Source of the DNA: Ustulina deusta
Taxonomy: Eukaryota > Ascomycota > Sordariomycetes > Xylariales > Xylariaceae
Length of the DNA stretch: 64,000 bases
Assembly (NCBI GenBank): GCA_023159155.1
Contig: JAJNNX010000051.1
Span: 310,001-374,000, forward strand
Direction: 5' to 3'
Part shown: positions 37,261 through 49,628 of the stretch, in pieces
How positions within the stretch are numbered: the stretch's first letter is position 1
How the letters are laid out: every line of letters starts with the position of its first letter
The notes under the pieces: generated by a model
Database searches by the model: none
What the model was told of the DNA's origin: nothing
What the model saw: the letters and a program-made list of their open reading frames with translations, nothing else
Made by a program: the position numbers and the translations under genes

Positions 37261-39006
37261 AGATGAGAATCGCAGGCCTAAAGGGCTCACCCTCGTACTG
37301 GATCATGGTTGACTCCAACTGTGTCGCGCTGATACGCCTCGGAGACGATACTCCCAAGTACATGGCCCGTATGTCGAGCTCTCTGGATCCTCCCCATCTC
37401 GCAGCCTGCGTATCCAGACTCTAACCTCGGCGGCCGGTGTATCTTTCGCGCCTGTTCGAAATGAACACTTGTTATTTACCGGTATATCAGAAGCTTTGCT
37501 TTGTTTCGGTATTATGCAGTAACAACAACATTTGACGACCGCCAAACGAGGAAGAGAAGATGATCAAACATTCCATGGCTCATCTTGGCGCCGACTGGCG
37601 TGATGCTATTCATCATATCGCTAACATGGAGGCTCAGGTTCAAGTCAAAGACCGCAGCTACAATATCAGGCAGGAGATTGAATAATCCATTAGCTAGATT
37701 GTGTTTTCCTTGGTCGTCCGTGCTCAGAATGGAGAGTAGGATGGCCTTGTCGCTGTCTGCGATGAGGGGTAGGTATAAATCAGCGGTCGTCGGACTCTTC
37801 GTGCGGGACGGTGTGAGTAAGTCACTTGTGTTCTTCTGCATGACATGAAAGCTTCATCCGGGAAACGAAGTTATCTTTCTTGCCTGCAAAGGTTTGTCAC
37901 GAGGGGTGCCCCGTTCGCTGTGATTATGTAGGTCCGGACGTTTCCCTTCCCGGAGACGGCGTAGCCAAGACTCACAGACGTTAGAGTTTACCAAATGGTG
38001 AAGCGGCCGAGAGTGACTCCTGGAAAATAGTAATCCCCGGAGCAACATGGCGGAGAAACGTCGCAGCGTTCGCACTGAACGAGTCTGTATGTATGGGATA
38101 GCGGCGCAACAAATCGAATGCCCAGTCGGTATTTCAACACACAATACTGCATGCGTTCGTCTCGAGCTAGCCTTGGCCATTCCATTGCTGTCTCTCCGTC
38201 TGTCTATCACTGTAATTTCGCCATTTATCTGATCTCGTAGAGCGTAAAGATAAGCTGCATCATGGAAATCCATCTCGCAAAAGACGAGAAGAAACCTATC
38301 CTATATATCTATACATATATATATATATATATACATGTTATTTACTTGCATGCCTTCGGCATGTCTGTTGTCTTGACTACGTGTCTTCGGCATTTGTTGA
38401 CGAAAAAAAGAGGGAGTGGTTCACCCAACGTGACTGGTTCCCGCGGCCGAGTTGGGTCCCCGACTTCGAGACAGATTCGTAGGTATCTGTCTAGACAGGC
38501 AAGTATTCGCACATGAGGACCTCCTTCCCGATCCATCCGTCTATTTATCCATTATCCGTCTACAGGAGAGCACGAATGAACGTAGGGAACAATAGCAGGC
38601 GATGTGTAAATAAGTGTATTAATGCGCGTGGGAGAGGAGATCGAGTCCGTTAGAACGAACGAGATATTTGTCGTTTTTCAATACTTAATTAGGTGGTGTA
38701 GATATCGTCTTATTTCGTCTCGCATTTAAACCATGCTGTTTAGCTGGAACGAGATTTGTCCGCCCGCGTGTCAATTTTGTCTTGCTTCCCGCTAATATTG
38801 ATCAAATAAAGTGCAAATCGAGTAACACACAATAACATGGGTCCCTGGGGTCTTCCATATTCAATCCTCTTGTTAGCACTGTGCCTTCGACTTTGAATTG
38901 TCCGACTCTCTGACAGAGAACGAAGTTTCAATAGAGCCCGCGACATCGGCGTCCACGGCGCTGCGAGCACCCTATACAAAATCGTCAGTTTATTCACTCA
39001 ATCGCG
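37261..39006. other. Intergenic, no gene assembled
   Basis: 1.75 kb. It includes an (AT)n run at 38315-38333. A 109-codon minus frame (37841-37512) has protein-like composition but no domain or support. Nothing else recognised. Confidence 0.45.
38315..38333. repeat. (AT)n microsatellite
   Basis: Nine AT units plus one base in non-coding DNA between the ARP6-like and F-box-like genes. Confidence 0.9.
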
Positions 39007-40879
39007 TTAGAGAGTACTAGCGTCGGTCATACAATCGCACTAGATGGAATGTTAGTCTTCGACAGTTTGGAACTGGTGAGAGCTGCGCATACCAGCTTGA
39101 GTGTTGAGCCTTCGTGGTGAATGATGCAATAACCGCCACCACATCCCTGGCAAAGCTTTTGGGTCTCGGCGATACAATCAAGGCACTGCAAGGCGAGTCA
39201 GCATTGGTGATCCTGAATACGGTTGGATAGTATAAGCAAGGCTCACGTTATGTTCGCATTCCCAGCAGCTGCGGGCGATTTTCGGCGTCTGTTCAAAGTC
39301 ATCGTCAGCCTCAACAAAGTTCTGGTTCTCTTGGTGTATGGTTCGAGAGTGCATCTCTTGGGGACTCTGTCGGCATACAGTTTAAGTAGAACTAATGAAA
39401 AAGAAAAACCGGCGTCCTGCCATCGCCACGAGAGTAATTTGGTGGCATTGTATGCGTTCTAGGCCTGTAGGTGGCAACTTGACCGGCGGCTTCGAACTCA
39501 GTAGGGGGGGGGGAGGAATATCAACCAGAAACCCTCGAGGCCGACTTCATGTTACAATCGAGACAATATCCCATCCGTACCTTGGCTTTGGGCTGCTCAA
39601 AAGCAGCAAGTTCGTGGTCATTTAGACCATTCGCCTCGTCGACGATGTGGACATGTTGATTAGTTAATTCCTCCTGGCTCGGAACCTGGTAACAAGCTTC
39701 ACACCACCACTGGTTGCAGCTAAAGCAGTATCTTTCACGGATACACTCAAGGCAGCGAGGGACAAACTCATGCCGCCAATTCGCACCATTCATCATGGGG
39801 GCCGGACGGGTGGCCGACTTGATGCTAGACGAGTGGAGGGGGACTGGCGATAGCAGTGGAAGATGCTGCTCGCGAGAGTCGCCATACACCGTGAAGCCTT
39901 CGGGGGCAGAACCACACGATGCACAACCCCCTACCGCGAAGGTCGCAACACCCCAGGGACTGCCGCCGCTTGCTGAGGCCGGCGTGACTGGTGTCGTGCC
40001 AAATGCAGGCGAGTTGCGGTGGCGTGGGCCGGTGCAGAGCACAGCGTCGAAGTGCAGTGTCTCGCGACAGTCCAGAAGTGTCTCGGCCCACCCGTCAGCG
40101 ATTGGCTTGCTGATCATCCGGCCTTTCCGGCCGTACCAGTCTTCGCCCTCTCCCGCGATGGATTCTTTTAGAGCATGCTGGGATTTCTGATTCCAGCCAG
40201 CGCTGATATTCGCGCCTCTAGATACCCTATCCAACGCAGTCTGCGCGGGTGGCGGAGCCGCCAGGAGAGGGGCATCCCTCTTGCCAAAGTAATACAGCGC
40301 CTTCAAGCGCGGCATATCCTCTGTCCGCGTTGGTCGACAGGCGTATCGCAGGGCCTGCATGAGCTTCCGCTCATTGAGGTTCTTGACTTCTCGTATCGAG
40401 AGTATTCGAATGCGCGACTCGGGATCGACGAGTATGTCGCTGAGAAATTCGGAGGTCACAGAGAGTCCATCCAAAACCAGAGTGTTGACATGTTGGAGAA
40501 TGTTGCGTCTTCGGAGGCCGGCAAAGATGCCCCTCAGGGGGCCTGAATAGAAATCATCTTCGGTGAGGTTCTCGTCGAGCTGAGCATTGCGCCAGACTTC
40601 TCCGCCGTGGTCGATGCCGTCAATGTCGAACTGGGCGGTCTTCACCTGCGTCAAATCGAGATGTCGAAACACGCCGGGCGTGCTGTGGAGCAGCAGATGG
40701 CGGAAGGGTCGCGAGGTGGCTGCAACGTTCAGGATGGCAGAAACGGAGAGGTATGGGAGAGTTTGGTAGAGAACAAGGTTGGTTGACAGCAAGTCAAGGA
40801 GACTCGGGGTGAGATCGGAGGTGCCTAAATAGTCGCGCGTGTGCTGATGACGAAGGTCTCCGGAGGCCATTACATGCAA
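39007..40879 (-). CDS. F-box-like protein with Cys-rich zinc-binding C-terminus
   Basis: Four exons: 40879-39581, 39366-39247, 39185-39093, 39039-39007 (514 residues, all joins in phase 0). The start may be the first Met (40879) or MASGDLRHQH at 40870. An F-box-like motif LPYLSVSAILNVAATSRPFRHL lies near residues 42-63, after which leucine-rich sequence resembles the usual substrate-binding part. From about residue 375 the protein has many Cys pairs: CLECIRERYCFSC, WWCEACY, CWECEHNCLDC, LCQGCGGGYC and CDCMTD. The last three come from the small exons, so a zinc-binding tail is only visible after splicing. This type is common in filamentous fungi; a role as SCF ubiquitin ligase adaptor is inferred. 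The first intron contains a run of ten C on the coding strand (39504-39513). Confidence 0.75.
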
Positions 40880-41839
40880 AACCCAGTCCAGCTCGTAAAT
40901 AACCGTAGAGTGAGTGTGACAGCGGCGACGGCGGTGGCCAAAAAGAGGGGGGGAGGGGGGCAGACGACAAAGAGAAGGGGCACGTCAACAGTGCTGGGTT
41001 TATGATGGGCTGAGCCCGCGATGCTCGGACACCAAAGGTGATAGATAATAAGACTAAGTACACTAAGAAGGGTGACAAGGCGTGCTCTGAATCTCCCACC
41101 ACCGCCTTCTCGGAGAAGGCAGAGGCAAGTCCAAGTTGAATGAGGGCCGGATGGAACAAGCAGAGGGCAGACGGGGATGGCTATTGGCTCAGGCGCTTAC
41201 ACGGCAGATGTCGGCCGGGGTGTAAGTGCAAGCAGAGAAAGACGTCGACAGGCAGACAGACAATGAACGATATGCGGTGGCTGGTGGTGGCCGTGGCAGG
41301 CGGACAGGAACACCAAGCAAGGACGACGACTGCGGCTACGTCCCTATATGTAGGTATGAGCAGACGCAGTGGACTGCAGGCTGGACGGCAGTCCTGTCGT
41401 CTCCAGCTGCGCAAGTGAGGATCTCGCACATCCCTGCTGCGGCACCGACGCAGATGCGGTGGTGCATTCGACCAGGTTGTGGCCGGGGTCGATTGGCGTG
41501 CTGCCGCGGCGACGAGCAGCACAAGGGCCTCGGACAGGCTTGGCAGGTCGATCCGACAAGAAGGACCGGAGGGGTTGCATTGGGCGTCTGACTGTGGTGT
41601 GCGCTCTACACCCTCTGGTGCCCTGTCTTCTCCGCACGAAGGAGTGGTGGACGAGAGGATTGGCTTGCGAGGCGTGCGACGGCTCGCAAAGCTTGGTTGC
41701 CTGTTGGGGAAAAGGGCTTCTGGACACGACAAGGATATGCCGTACTGCCATATCATCCAGTACACGTAGTGCCTGCCTACCTCCAGTGTATCTACCGTAC
41801 ACTGGCCACGGCGGGGTGACCGTGGTGACCATGATGTGA

Positions 41840-41860
41840 TAGGTAGGTAGGTAGGTAGGT
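41840..41860. repeat. (TAGG)5 microsatellite
   Basis: Five uninterrupted units of TAGG plus one base. It belongs to the same word family that recurs through the intergenic DNA of this window. Confidence 0.9.
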
Positions 41861-42506
41861 TCTGTGAGAGGTACCTCCATGTAGAGGTAGCCGTCGTGTA
41901 GGTAAGTACCTACCTAGTGCATGCGGCGTGTAAGAGGGCGGCGGCGGCCGATTGGAGTGGTCGGAGAGCGGTGTACCTTCCTACAAGAAATCGGTCTCGA
42001 AGTGGAAAAGATGTTGTATTGTAGATGGCGGGGTCCCAGCCGTACAGTTGACAGCTAAATACAGTGGGAATCTGACTGTGACTTCCCTTAGGTAGCCTTT
42101 ACACTCCTAGCACCTGCCCACTCCTATCTCCACTCCAGTGTACCTACCTAGGTGGGTACATGCCTACTCGACCTACATAGTACCCGGTTAGGTACCTACA
42201 CTACACACTAGACTACGTACGCTACTGCTGTACCCCAGTATGTACAACACATGGATGGCGGATCTTGCTTACTTATTACCTATAGGTAATAATCCACCCC
42301 CACGGTACCTACACCACCTCGAATGACCGTACCTGAGGTATTTTATATCACTACCACTTTGTTCTAAGTACCTACTTAGAGGTCGGCTGGTAATAGAATA
42401 GAAACATACAAGTTTCTCATACACTCATAGGTTTCTAGTGCATGTCCAATACATGTCGAGTGATTCATCCATCCTGGCAGCCGAAGGGCGGACCAAGAGA
42501 TCCCAA

Positions 42507-42507
<1 letters not shown>

Positions 42508-42540
<33 letters not shown>
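42508..42540. repeat. (GTT)11 microsatellite
   Basis: Eleven perfect GTT units in non-coding sequence. Confidence 0.95.
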
Positions 42541-44156
42541 GATTCAATATTCCCCCTTATACGCCAAGCTGAGAAGCAGGAGGACCCTGAACGACGTGGA
42601 GAGAAGCGCTAGGTACCTAGGTAGGTTAGGTAGTCTGCACTGTCAAGACTACTATAACATGTATGCACTATCTCTACCTACCTAACCTAACCGTAGCCTA
42701 CATATAAAGCATGAGATGCTATGAGATGCATGTGCAAGTAAAATGTGGAACCGCTATAAATGAATCTGGCTTATCCATCGCCTTCAGCAGGCCTAGCCGT
42801 TCAGATATCTCAAGCATTGGCTTCCAATCACATGATGCTTTAGTTGGGATTCCCCAACCACTTTAGGGATGTCGCCTAACGCCAAGAGCCCTGATGCGAC
42901 CGATACTGTTAGGCACACCTATATATACCTATATATATACACGTATCTCAGTGATGATACTGTATACATCTACACTACTAGGTACTGTGCTTACTTATAT
43001 AAGCAGTTGTGACATGTTCTTATCCTCGACCAAGGTAGGCAGTTCCTAACAAGTCCTTTCCAGCGCTAGCAGTTGTCCTTCCGAAAGCAACATGAGAAGA
43101 TAGTGTGCGAATCAGGCTATTTGGAAATTTGTATAGAAGAGAGAGATGTGAACTGCCCCTGATGAATGAATGACGGGCTTCTTGGTTGCGGCCTTAGTTG
43201 CGGGCTTGGTAGTTACTTGGCTGACTTGGCCGAGCTGCCAAGCCTGGCTGTTTGGTGTCGCTGTAAGTATACGTGTAGACAGATGGTGGCGACTGAGGGA
43301 AAAGCAATCTGTAATGAATACGTGTTCATACTCTGCTTGTCTAACCCTCGCACATCACTGGAGACAAACTGGATGCATTCCAAATGCCCGCTTCTAGTCG
43401 TGATATCATTTCATGACTTGAACCAATGGGAAGCATGATGTCCAACCATGTAAGCTTCCAAGTTGTTGTTATTGCCCCGGCTTTTCCGTTTGGCAACTTA
43501 TATACACTGCAGGTATATATGCCGGGTTATGATATGGTATTTGTTATACAAGAGGCATAGGCAGTACCTAAAGTGTAGATGCCTCACAACTGGTAGCTGT
43601 CTACATCATGCTATACATGGACTGGTTAGGAAATCATTGAGGTCCACGTAAATAAATACTTAAATACTAAAATATGTAAGGTTAATTATATGCTTATTTT
43701 GCGGATTATGGCAGACAGGATTGCCAGGTGGCTGATATCCCTCAGCAGGCGAGCACAGAGTTCGCTCTGACCGTCAGCCACCTGGTGGCTCTCGAAGAGC
43801 AGAACCACGAGACGGAGGTACCTAAGTACCTACCTAACCTTACTTCCTTAGGTAAGCTCGTAAAGTAGGATCAGTCCAAATTCGTCAAACTGGCGTCATG
43901 GAACCTGCAAGGAAGCTCGCAGAATGAGATGACTGATATTCAGATTATTCATTTACTCATTCTGGCTTCGGTCTTCCTTTTCGCCGAGGACTCTCGGTAG
44001 ACATAGTATTATCTATCTATCTCAGCGCCTATAGCGTCTGCCATGTTGGAGCAGCAACACCAACACCGCCAACACCGCCATCACTGCTAGCGACTCCATC
44101 TCCGAAATACCGTCATCTGTTGGGATCCAGGTCAATAACGCACCACAATCAAGACG

Positions 44157-46463
44157 ATGGCCGAGCAGCCAGCCGTGAGGTGGTCGGCCACCTTCACGGC
44201 GACGTTGCCATCGGCCGATTTAAAGGGTGACAAGATTATCCTGCCCCAGTCAGCGCTGGAACAGCTCCTCGCCGCCGCGTCGTCGTCATCCTCGTCGTCG
44301 CCGTCGTTTACCGCCTTCGACCGACAGAACCCTTACGCCGATCCCCAACAGTACGCCTCCCACGCCAATTCCCTGCAGCAGCCGCAGCAACAATTGCCGA
44401 ATCCCCTCATGTTCCGTCTCGTGAACCAGGCGAACGGCAACACGGTCCATGCCGGTATCCGCGAGTTTTCGGCGCGTGAGAACGAGGTGCTCCTGAGTCC
44501 CTATTTGATGGAAGCACTCGGCATCAGCCCCGACCAACTTGCGAATCCACGCAACCGCCCACCGTCTGCCGATGCCATCGATGTCGAGTCCGAGTCCTCC
44601 ACCACCCCCTCCACAGCCCCCAAGATCACGGTACACGCGAAACAGCTGCCCCGGGGCACCTACGTCCGCCTGAGACCTCTCGAAGCCGGTTACAATCCCG
44701 ACGACTGGAAATCGCTCCTAGAACGTCAGTTGCGCGAGAGCTTTACCACCTTGACCAACGGCGCCTTCCTGTCCGTCCGCGGCGTCAAGGGCGAGACCTT
44801 CCGCTTTCTCATCGATCGGTTCCGCCCAGAAGGCAATGGCGTTTGCGTCGTGGATACCGATTTGGAAGTCGATATCGAGGCCCTGAACGAGGAACAGGCA
44901 CGGGAGACGATGAGGCAGATCATGGCCAAGGCACAGGCTGCCCCGGGCACGGCAGAGGGCAGTTCGCTCGGTCAGGAACTCAACATCTGGAAGGCCGTTG
45001 ACGGTCGCGTCCTTCCCGGCGACTACGTTGACTACGAACTGCCTTCGTGGGCTCGGTCGCGCCCTCTGGAAGTCGAGATCAGTCAGCTCGACGACGAGCA
45101 TGGTGTAGATCTATACGTTAGTCCTAGATCGTCGCGACAGAGAGCTTTGCCACGGGAATCCGAGTACGTGTTTGGTGCCTTGACTTTCCCCCCCAGAGAG
45201 ACTGGTGTCAAGCGTATCACCATCCTGCCGACCAACGCCGAGCTCGACGAAGCCGAGGCCCTACTCATTTCCGTCCATGCCTATCGCCACCACGCAGACG
45301 CGATCGATTCGAAGAACTTGCCACACCCCTTCAAGCTCCGTGCGAGGAATGTCACGGCCAGTCACGACGATAACTCCCCTCCCACTACGCAAGGAAGTAC
45401 CGCGGATCATGGAGCCGATGCAGAGCAGTGTAAGAACTGCCGCCAATGGGTCCCCAAGCGCACCATGGTTCTCCACGAGAGCTTTTGTCGGCGCAACAAT
45501 ATTGCATGCCCCGAATGCGGTGCTACGTTCCAGAAATCATCTGCTGAATGGGAAAAACATTGGCATTGCCCTCATGACGACGCCCACGGCTCGTCTGAGA
45601 AAAGCAAATCGAAGCATGATTACATGTATCACAGTGAACATCAATGTCCGGCGTGTTCCTTCGCGACGAACTCGCTTCCGGACCTGGCGAGGCATCGGAC
45701 CACGATCTGCCCGGGCAAGGTAATTCTATGCAAGTTCTGCCATCTCGAGGTGCCACAAGAGGGGGATCCATTCAATCCTTCTCCCGAGAGTCTCGTATCC
45801 GGTCTTTCGGAACACGAACTTGCCGATGGCGCTCGCACCACCGACTGCCACCTCTGCTCTAAAATCATTCGTCTTCGCGACATGGCGACCCATCTCAAGC
45901 ACCACGAGCTTGAAAAGGCTCATAGACCTAAACCTGCAGTGTGTCGCAATGCCAATTGCGGACGCACCTTGCACGGTGTGGGCAGAAATGGGGCTGTTGG
46001 GACCGGAACTCATATGGGCCAAGGTCCCGGAAATGATATAGGCCTTTGCTCCATGTGCTTTTCTCCCCTCTACGTGAGTCTACACGACCCAGAGGGCAAA
46101 GCCTTGAAACGGCGCATTGAGCGGAAGTACCTCTCGCAGATGATGACGGGCTGTGTGAAGAGATGGTGCCGAAATGAGTGGTGCAAGACGGGACGGACAA
46201 ACGCAAATCTTGCGGCCAAGGGATCATCGGCACAGATCGTGCTTCCCATGATCAAACCGCTCATGGATGTCTTCCGGAACACTGAATCGCCCATGTACTT
46301 CTGCGTAGACGAGTCCAATCAACGACGAAGGACGCTAGCCGAAATGCTAGCAAGCGAAAAGGTCTGGGATCCAGAGTGGTGTATAGCGGCGTGTGAGGCC
46401 GAGGGTCCCAACCTGGACAAAGCTCGGGAGTGGCTTATGAATTGGGCACCTATGAAGGAGTAG
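44157..46463 (+). CDS. Ufd1-family protein with C-terminal zinc-finger (TRAF-type) region
   Basis: Intron-free, 768 residues. The N-terminal ~390 residues resemble the Ufd1 double-psi barrel: RWSATFTATLPSADLKGDKI, ILPQSALEQLL, LSPYLMEALGI, YVRLRPLEAGYNPDDWK and LERQLRESFTTLTNGAFL. A Ser-rich insert breaks this at about residues 41-52. The C-terminal part is Cys/His-rich: CKNCRQWVPKRTMVLHE, CPECGATFQ, HQCPACSFATNSLPDLARH, CKFCHLEVP and CHLCSKIIRLRDMATHLKHH. Ufd1 works with Npl4 and Cdc48/p97 to extract ubiquitylated proteins. This long fungal paralogue with zinc fingers is distinct from canonical Ufd1 (about 360 residues) and its role is less known. Confidence 0.83.
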   Translation: MAEQPAVRWSATFTATLPSADLKGDKIILPQSALEQLLAAASSSSSSSPSFTAFDRQNPYADPQQYASHANSLQQPQQQLPNPLMFRLVNQANGNTVHAGIREFSARENEVLLSPYLMEALGISPDQLANPRNRPPSADAIDVESESSTTPSTAPKITVHAKQLPRGTYVRLRPLEAGYNPDDWKSLLERQLRESFTTLTNGAFLSVRGVKGETFRFLIDRFRPEGNGVCVVDTDLEVDIEALNEEQARETMRQIMAKAQAAPGTAEGSSLGQELNIWKAVDGRVLPGDYVDYELPSWARSRPLEVEISQLDDEHGVDLYVSPRSSRQRALPRESEYVFGALTFPPRETGVKRITILPTNAELDEAEALLISVHAYRHHADAIDSKNLPHPFKLRARNVTASHDDNSPPTTQGSTADHGADAEQCKNCRQWVPKRTMVLHESFCRRNNIACPECGATFQKSSAEWEKHWHCPHDDAHGSSEKSKSKHDYMYHSEHQCPACSFATNSLPDLARHRTTICPGKVILCKFCHLEVPQEGDPFNPSPESLVSGLSEHELADGARTTDCHLCSKIIRLRDMATHLKHHELEKAHRPKPAVCRNANCGRTLHGVGRNGAVGTGTHMGQGPGNDIGLCSMCFSPLYVSLHDPEGKALKRRIERKYLSQMMTGCVKRWCRNEWCKTGRTNANLAAKGSSAQIVLPMIKPLMDVFRNTESPMYFCVDESNQRRRTLAEMLASEKVWDPEWCIAACEAEGPNLDKAREWLMNWAPMKE

Positions 46464-46779
46464 ATGTGGCGATATGATCTATTTTGCATATAGCGGGCGT
46501 TGGCAGAAGGCTGGCTCAGCATGGCATTTGATACCCAGGCGCGCAGTCGTAAGCATAGTTATACTTGTCATATTGCACTGATCACATAATAGACGTTTTT
46601 GGTTTTGGTTTTCAAACAAATTGACGTTCAACTATGGCGTGCCACACCCTCTCACATACACCCAACACATTGTAGTGTGCGGGCTATGGAATAATACAAC
46701 ACTATACAGCCGATATCCGCACCCAAACATCGAAACCCGCCGCCACCGCTGTGAATGTTGTCATTGGGAGACTGGTAGC
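46464..46779. other. Convergent intergenic, no gene seen
   Basis: 316 bases between the stop of the Ufd1-family gene and the stop of the metallothionein candidate. Should hold both 3' ends. Confidence 0.5.
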
Positions 46780-47003
46780 TCAGTGGCTCTAGACTAGTGT
46801 GAGTATACTACCAACGACAGGAGGATTTGCCAGACTAGATATAGGTACTCACGCAGCAGTCGCAGCCAGAGCTATCATTCGAAACATTAGCAACCTAGTC
46901 TCTCTTCAATGCGTCCCCAAGACAGCGTGCACAGCTCTAGGTGATATAGCAGATAAACTTACCAGTCGCCGCAGCTACAGGAGGTGCAATCACACGAACC
47001 CAT
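46780..47003 (-). CDS. Metallothionein, 22 residues, two introns
   Basis: Three tiny exons: 47003-46963, 46871-46853, 46788-46780. The product is 22 residues, beginning MGSCDCTSCSCGDCSG and ending CDCCSH, with 8 Cys in C-x-C and C-x-x-C patterns, as in copper/zinc metallothioneins of filamentous fungi. Intron 1 (91 bp) has GTAAGT and GATAG ends and is phase-correct; intron 2 (64 bp) has GTGAGT and TCTAG. Without intron 2 the protein would instead end CCVSTYI, also possible. A long A/C-rich leader with the context ATCAAAATGG precedes the start. Metallothioneins bind Cu(I) or Zn in the cytosol and are usually strongly induced by metal. The gene is too short for ordinary frame finding. Confidence 0.72.
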
Positions 47004-49628
47004 TTTGATAGATTGTGGTTTGAAGTGTGTGGGAATCTTTGGTGATGGTTGTTCTGGTGTTGAGGACTTGATCTGTGTATCTGTTGCTCTGAGTACAGAA
47101 GGGTAGAAAGCAATGGGAACGAAACTCAACAGATGGCGAGGAACGAGCCCTTATTAATACTCGAGAGCCCGCGGGGGGTTTGATGAGTTCTCTACTCCCA
47201 ATACGGTATCTACGCATATCAGCTCTTGTTAACCGGCTCATGGATTCCCCACGCCCGACTCGCATCGACGCGGGTGCACGACATGAGGAGAGCAGCATCA
47301 GTGGTTCGGGCCATCCACACCCCTCCATGGTCTGGTAAGCCCCAATTCGCGCCGGTCAGCTCATTGGTGCTCCCCGACTGGACGGTAGGATCGCCTCAAG
47401 CGGGGTGACCAGCCCTGGCCGCCGCGGACCTCCCACGTCAACGTTCGCATACGAAAAGGAGGGGCCAAAACGTCTCTTCATGTGTGGCGTGGTGGTCAGG
47501 TGTCCCAACTTTCAGCACTGCTGTATGGCTGAAGATAGCCGGTCTGCCTCCTTTACCTCCCTGAGCAGCGCAGATGAACGGGAGTGGTCAACATCCGATC
47601 ATCGATACTTTGACTAATACCTCAAACAAAATATCTCATAACGGCAACCCGTTCACGATCCTTGTGCTATCGCAGCCCGGTATGGTGGCTGTCTTGGTGT
47701 ATCGCAAGCCGTTGCTCGTCGATAATAGCGCACACCCCTCGGGATACATCGCGTACATGAGTGGACGAAAGCTAGCGACACGTGTAGATGAGAGGATATT
47801 CCTTGCGCGCGCATGCACCAGCCGCGCTGCCCTCTCCTTAGGAGAGCATCGCTAAACCGCTAAACCCCCACGATAACAAGGGAATCCAGCTCCCCGGCAA
47901 CAGGCATTTCCTCATAAGACCGGGCGTTATGCATGGGTAGCACCATGTGTCATTGGATCACCCACGCCGATATGCCACGGGCTGCATCGATGCGTATGTG
48001 CGTGGTGTGACCAACAAATCCCTCCTCCAAAGTCTACGGGCACTCAGCATCGCACGAGGTGGATCTTCATATGATGGTGGGATGATTGTTTGTGCTGCGA
48101 GAGAACTCAGTTCTGCCAATACCTAGTTTCTCTTGGTCAAGCCAATTCATGCGTAGGATTGAACCAAGCAAGCTATGACCAGAATAGAATAGCAATACCT
48201 ATACTAGGTATACCGTGACCTATACTAGGGCGAAAATATATACAACAAGCGCGTTGCCCTTTACACTATGTTGATAAAAAAGCAGTTGGATAGTGTAAGT
48301 GGAAAGGCGTTCACTTAGTGCAGCGAACTGGGTTATCGTGATAGATCCTGACTACATGGGCAGCGGGACTTTTGATCATCAAATGGGTGAAGAATGCGTT
48401 TCCTACTGTATGTATCACAAAAGTGACATCAGACTTTATAACAATGACATAATTCAGACAGTCGCCAACAACAAGCCAAATAATTCCTTGCATAAGTCAC
48501 TCTCTCTCCCATAGAGAGACGATAACTTGCGATTTCCGATAGATCTAGATATATATCTATTTTGGGGCTCCGTGAGCTTTACCTCAGACGTAGACTGCTA
48601 ATTAGTCGAGTAAACAGGTTACGAAAACAGCCATGATATAAAGCGTCGGTTGCAAGCATGGGATTGAAACATCTAGCAATATGCGTATAGAATAAAGACT
48701 GCCCTCGAGAGAGCTCGGATATCCCGGAGGGTGGCTGGTAGCACGACTCGTCGCGATCCAAGACACGAGAGAAGCTAGGCTGTTAACCTCGGTTCCAAAG
48801 TAAGACCGGGTCCCTGTCAGCGAAAAGTATCGCAGTTGTTTCCCTCAGTGTAGAGACGCCTCCCGTGCCATTCTGTTAACATTACGTACGTATCTCGGGG
48901 CACAAGCTGGCAATGGCAACCATCCCACTGGGGAGAGGACCATGGAAAAGAGGGACATAATTGGAGGATATATCTAGCTTCGAATATCAAGTTTAAAACA
49001 ACGCGGCGTGGGCATTGTAAATAGTGAGGTTGAATATGTTGATCTGAACCATGCTATCCGTCATTTTTAGCCAGGAAGTTGACGGAGCCCGGCTCAGGTC
49101 AGTGGTCTGAGACTGATTGCTGATAGGTTAGGTATGCCGAAGGAAATGGTCTTCAATTCAATTCAAAAAAAGCAAAAACGGAAGCACTTGCAGAAGCAAG
49201 GTGGTCTCGCCCATGGCTGCTTGTGCAAATGGGTAGCACAATTGAAAAGAGGAGCATTCTTAGTTTTGTGGTCTAAATTTACACAGCTTCAGGATAATGA
49301 TTGCGGCGTTGAACGGCGGCTTATACCCCACTATCTACAAGGAGGAGCGGATAATACAGCGGATCACTTAGGTAATAGCCTGGTGAGGAAGCGGCTTGGA
49401 ATGGGGGGTTGTCAAGAGGTACGGTAGCTAGACAGTAGGCAGGTATAATACTTGCATGTATAGTCCGATTCGCAAGGATCAAGATATTAAGACAGGTACC
49501 TGAGAGAAATATGCATTTGACTACCTCTGTGATAAATCTCTGTGCGTTTGGCGAATATTACAGCCGCAACTCCTATATCCAGCAGGAAACGAACCCAACC
49601 ACATGAGGAACATCTCCGGCTGCTTTCC
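47004..49628. other. Intergenic, upstream of the metallothionein; no further gene seen
   Basis: 2.6 kb. The first 170 bases would be the metallothionein leader and promoter. Short frames at 47405-47855, 48299-48514 and 49134-49427 have no known domain. Two copies of CCTATACTAGG-like words occur at 48200-48230. Confidence 0.45.

Larger units (their letters stand above)
40880..44156. other. 3.3 kb intergenic with microsatellites and TAGGTA words
   Basis: GC-rich overlapping frames at 41140-41880 lie on both strands and are not credible genes. Tandem repeats: (TAGG)5 at 41840-41860 and (GTT)11 at 42508-42540. The words TAGGTA, TACCTA and their palindrome are dense at 41860-42720 and 43815-43860. 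No gene recognised. Confidence 0.5.

Noticed and set aside
37512..37841. 109-codon minus-strand frame between the ARP6-like and F-box-like genes
   Set aside because: Plausible composition but no domain, no promoter signal and no conserved motif that I recognise.
41140..41880. Long overlapping frames on both strands (up to 194 codons)
   Set aside because: GC-rich DNA produces open frames in several phases at once; none has a domain, signal peptide or splice partner.
46776..46800. tRNA A-box-like TGGTAGCTCAGTGG
   Set aside because: No matching B box (GGTTCRANNCC) or acceptor-stem pairing downstream; the site overlaps the last exon and intron of the metallothionein candidate on the other strand.
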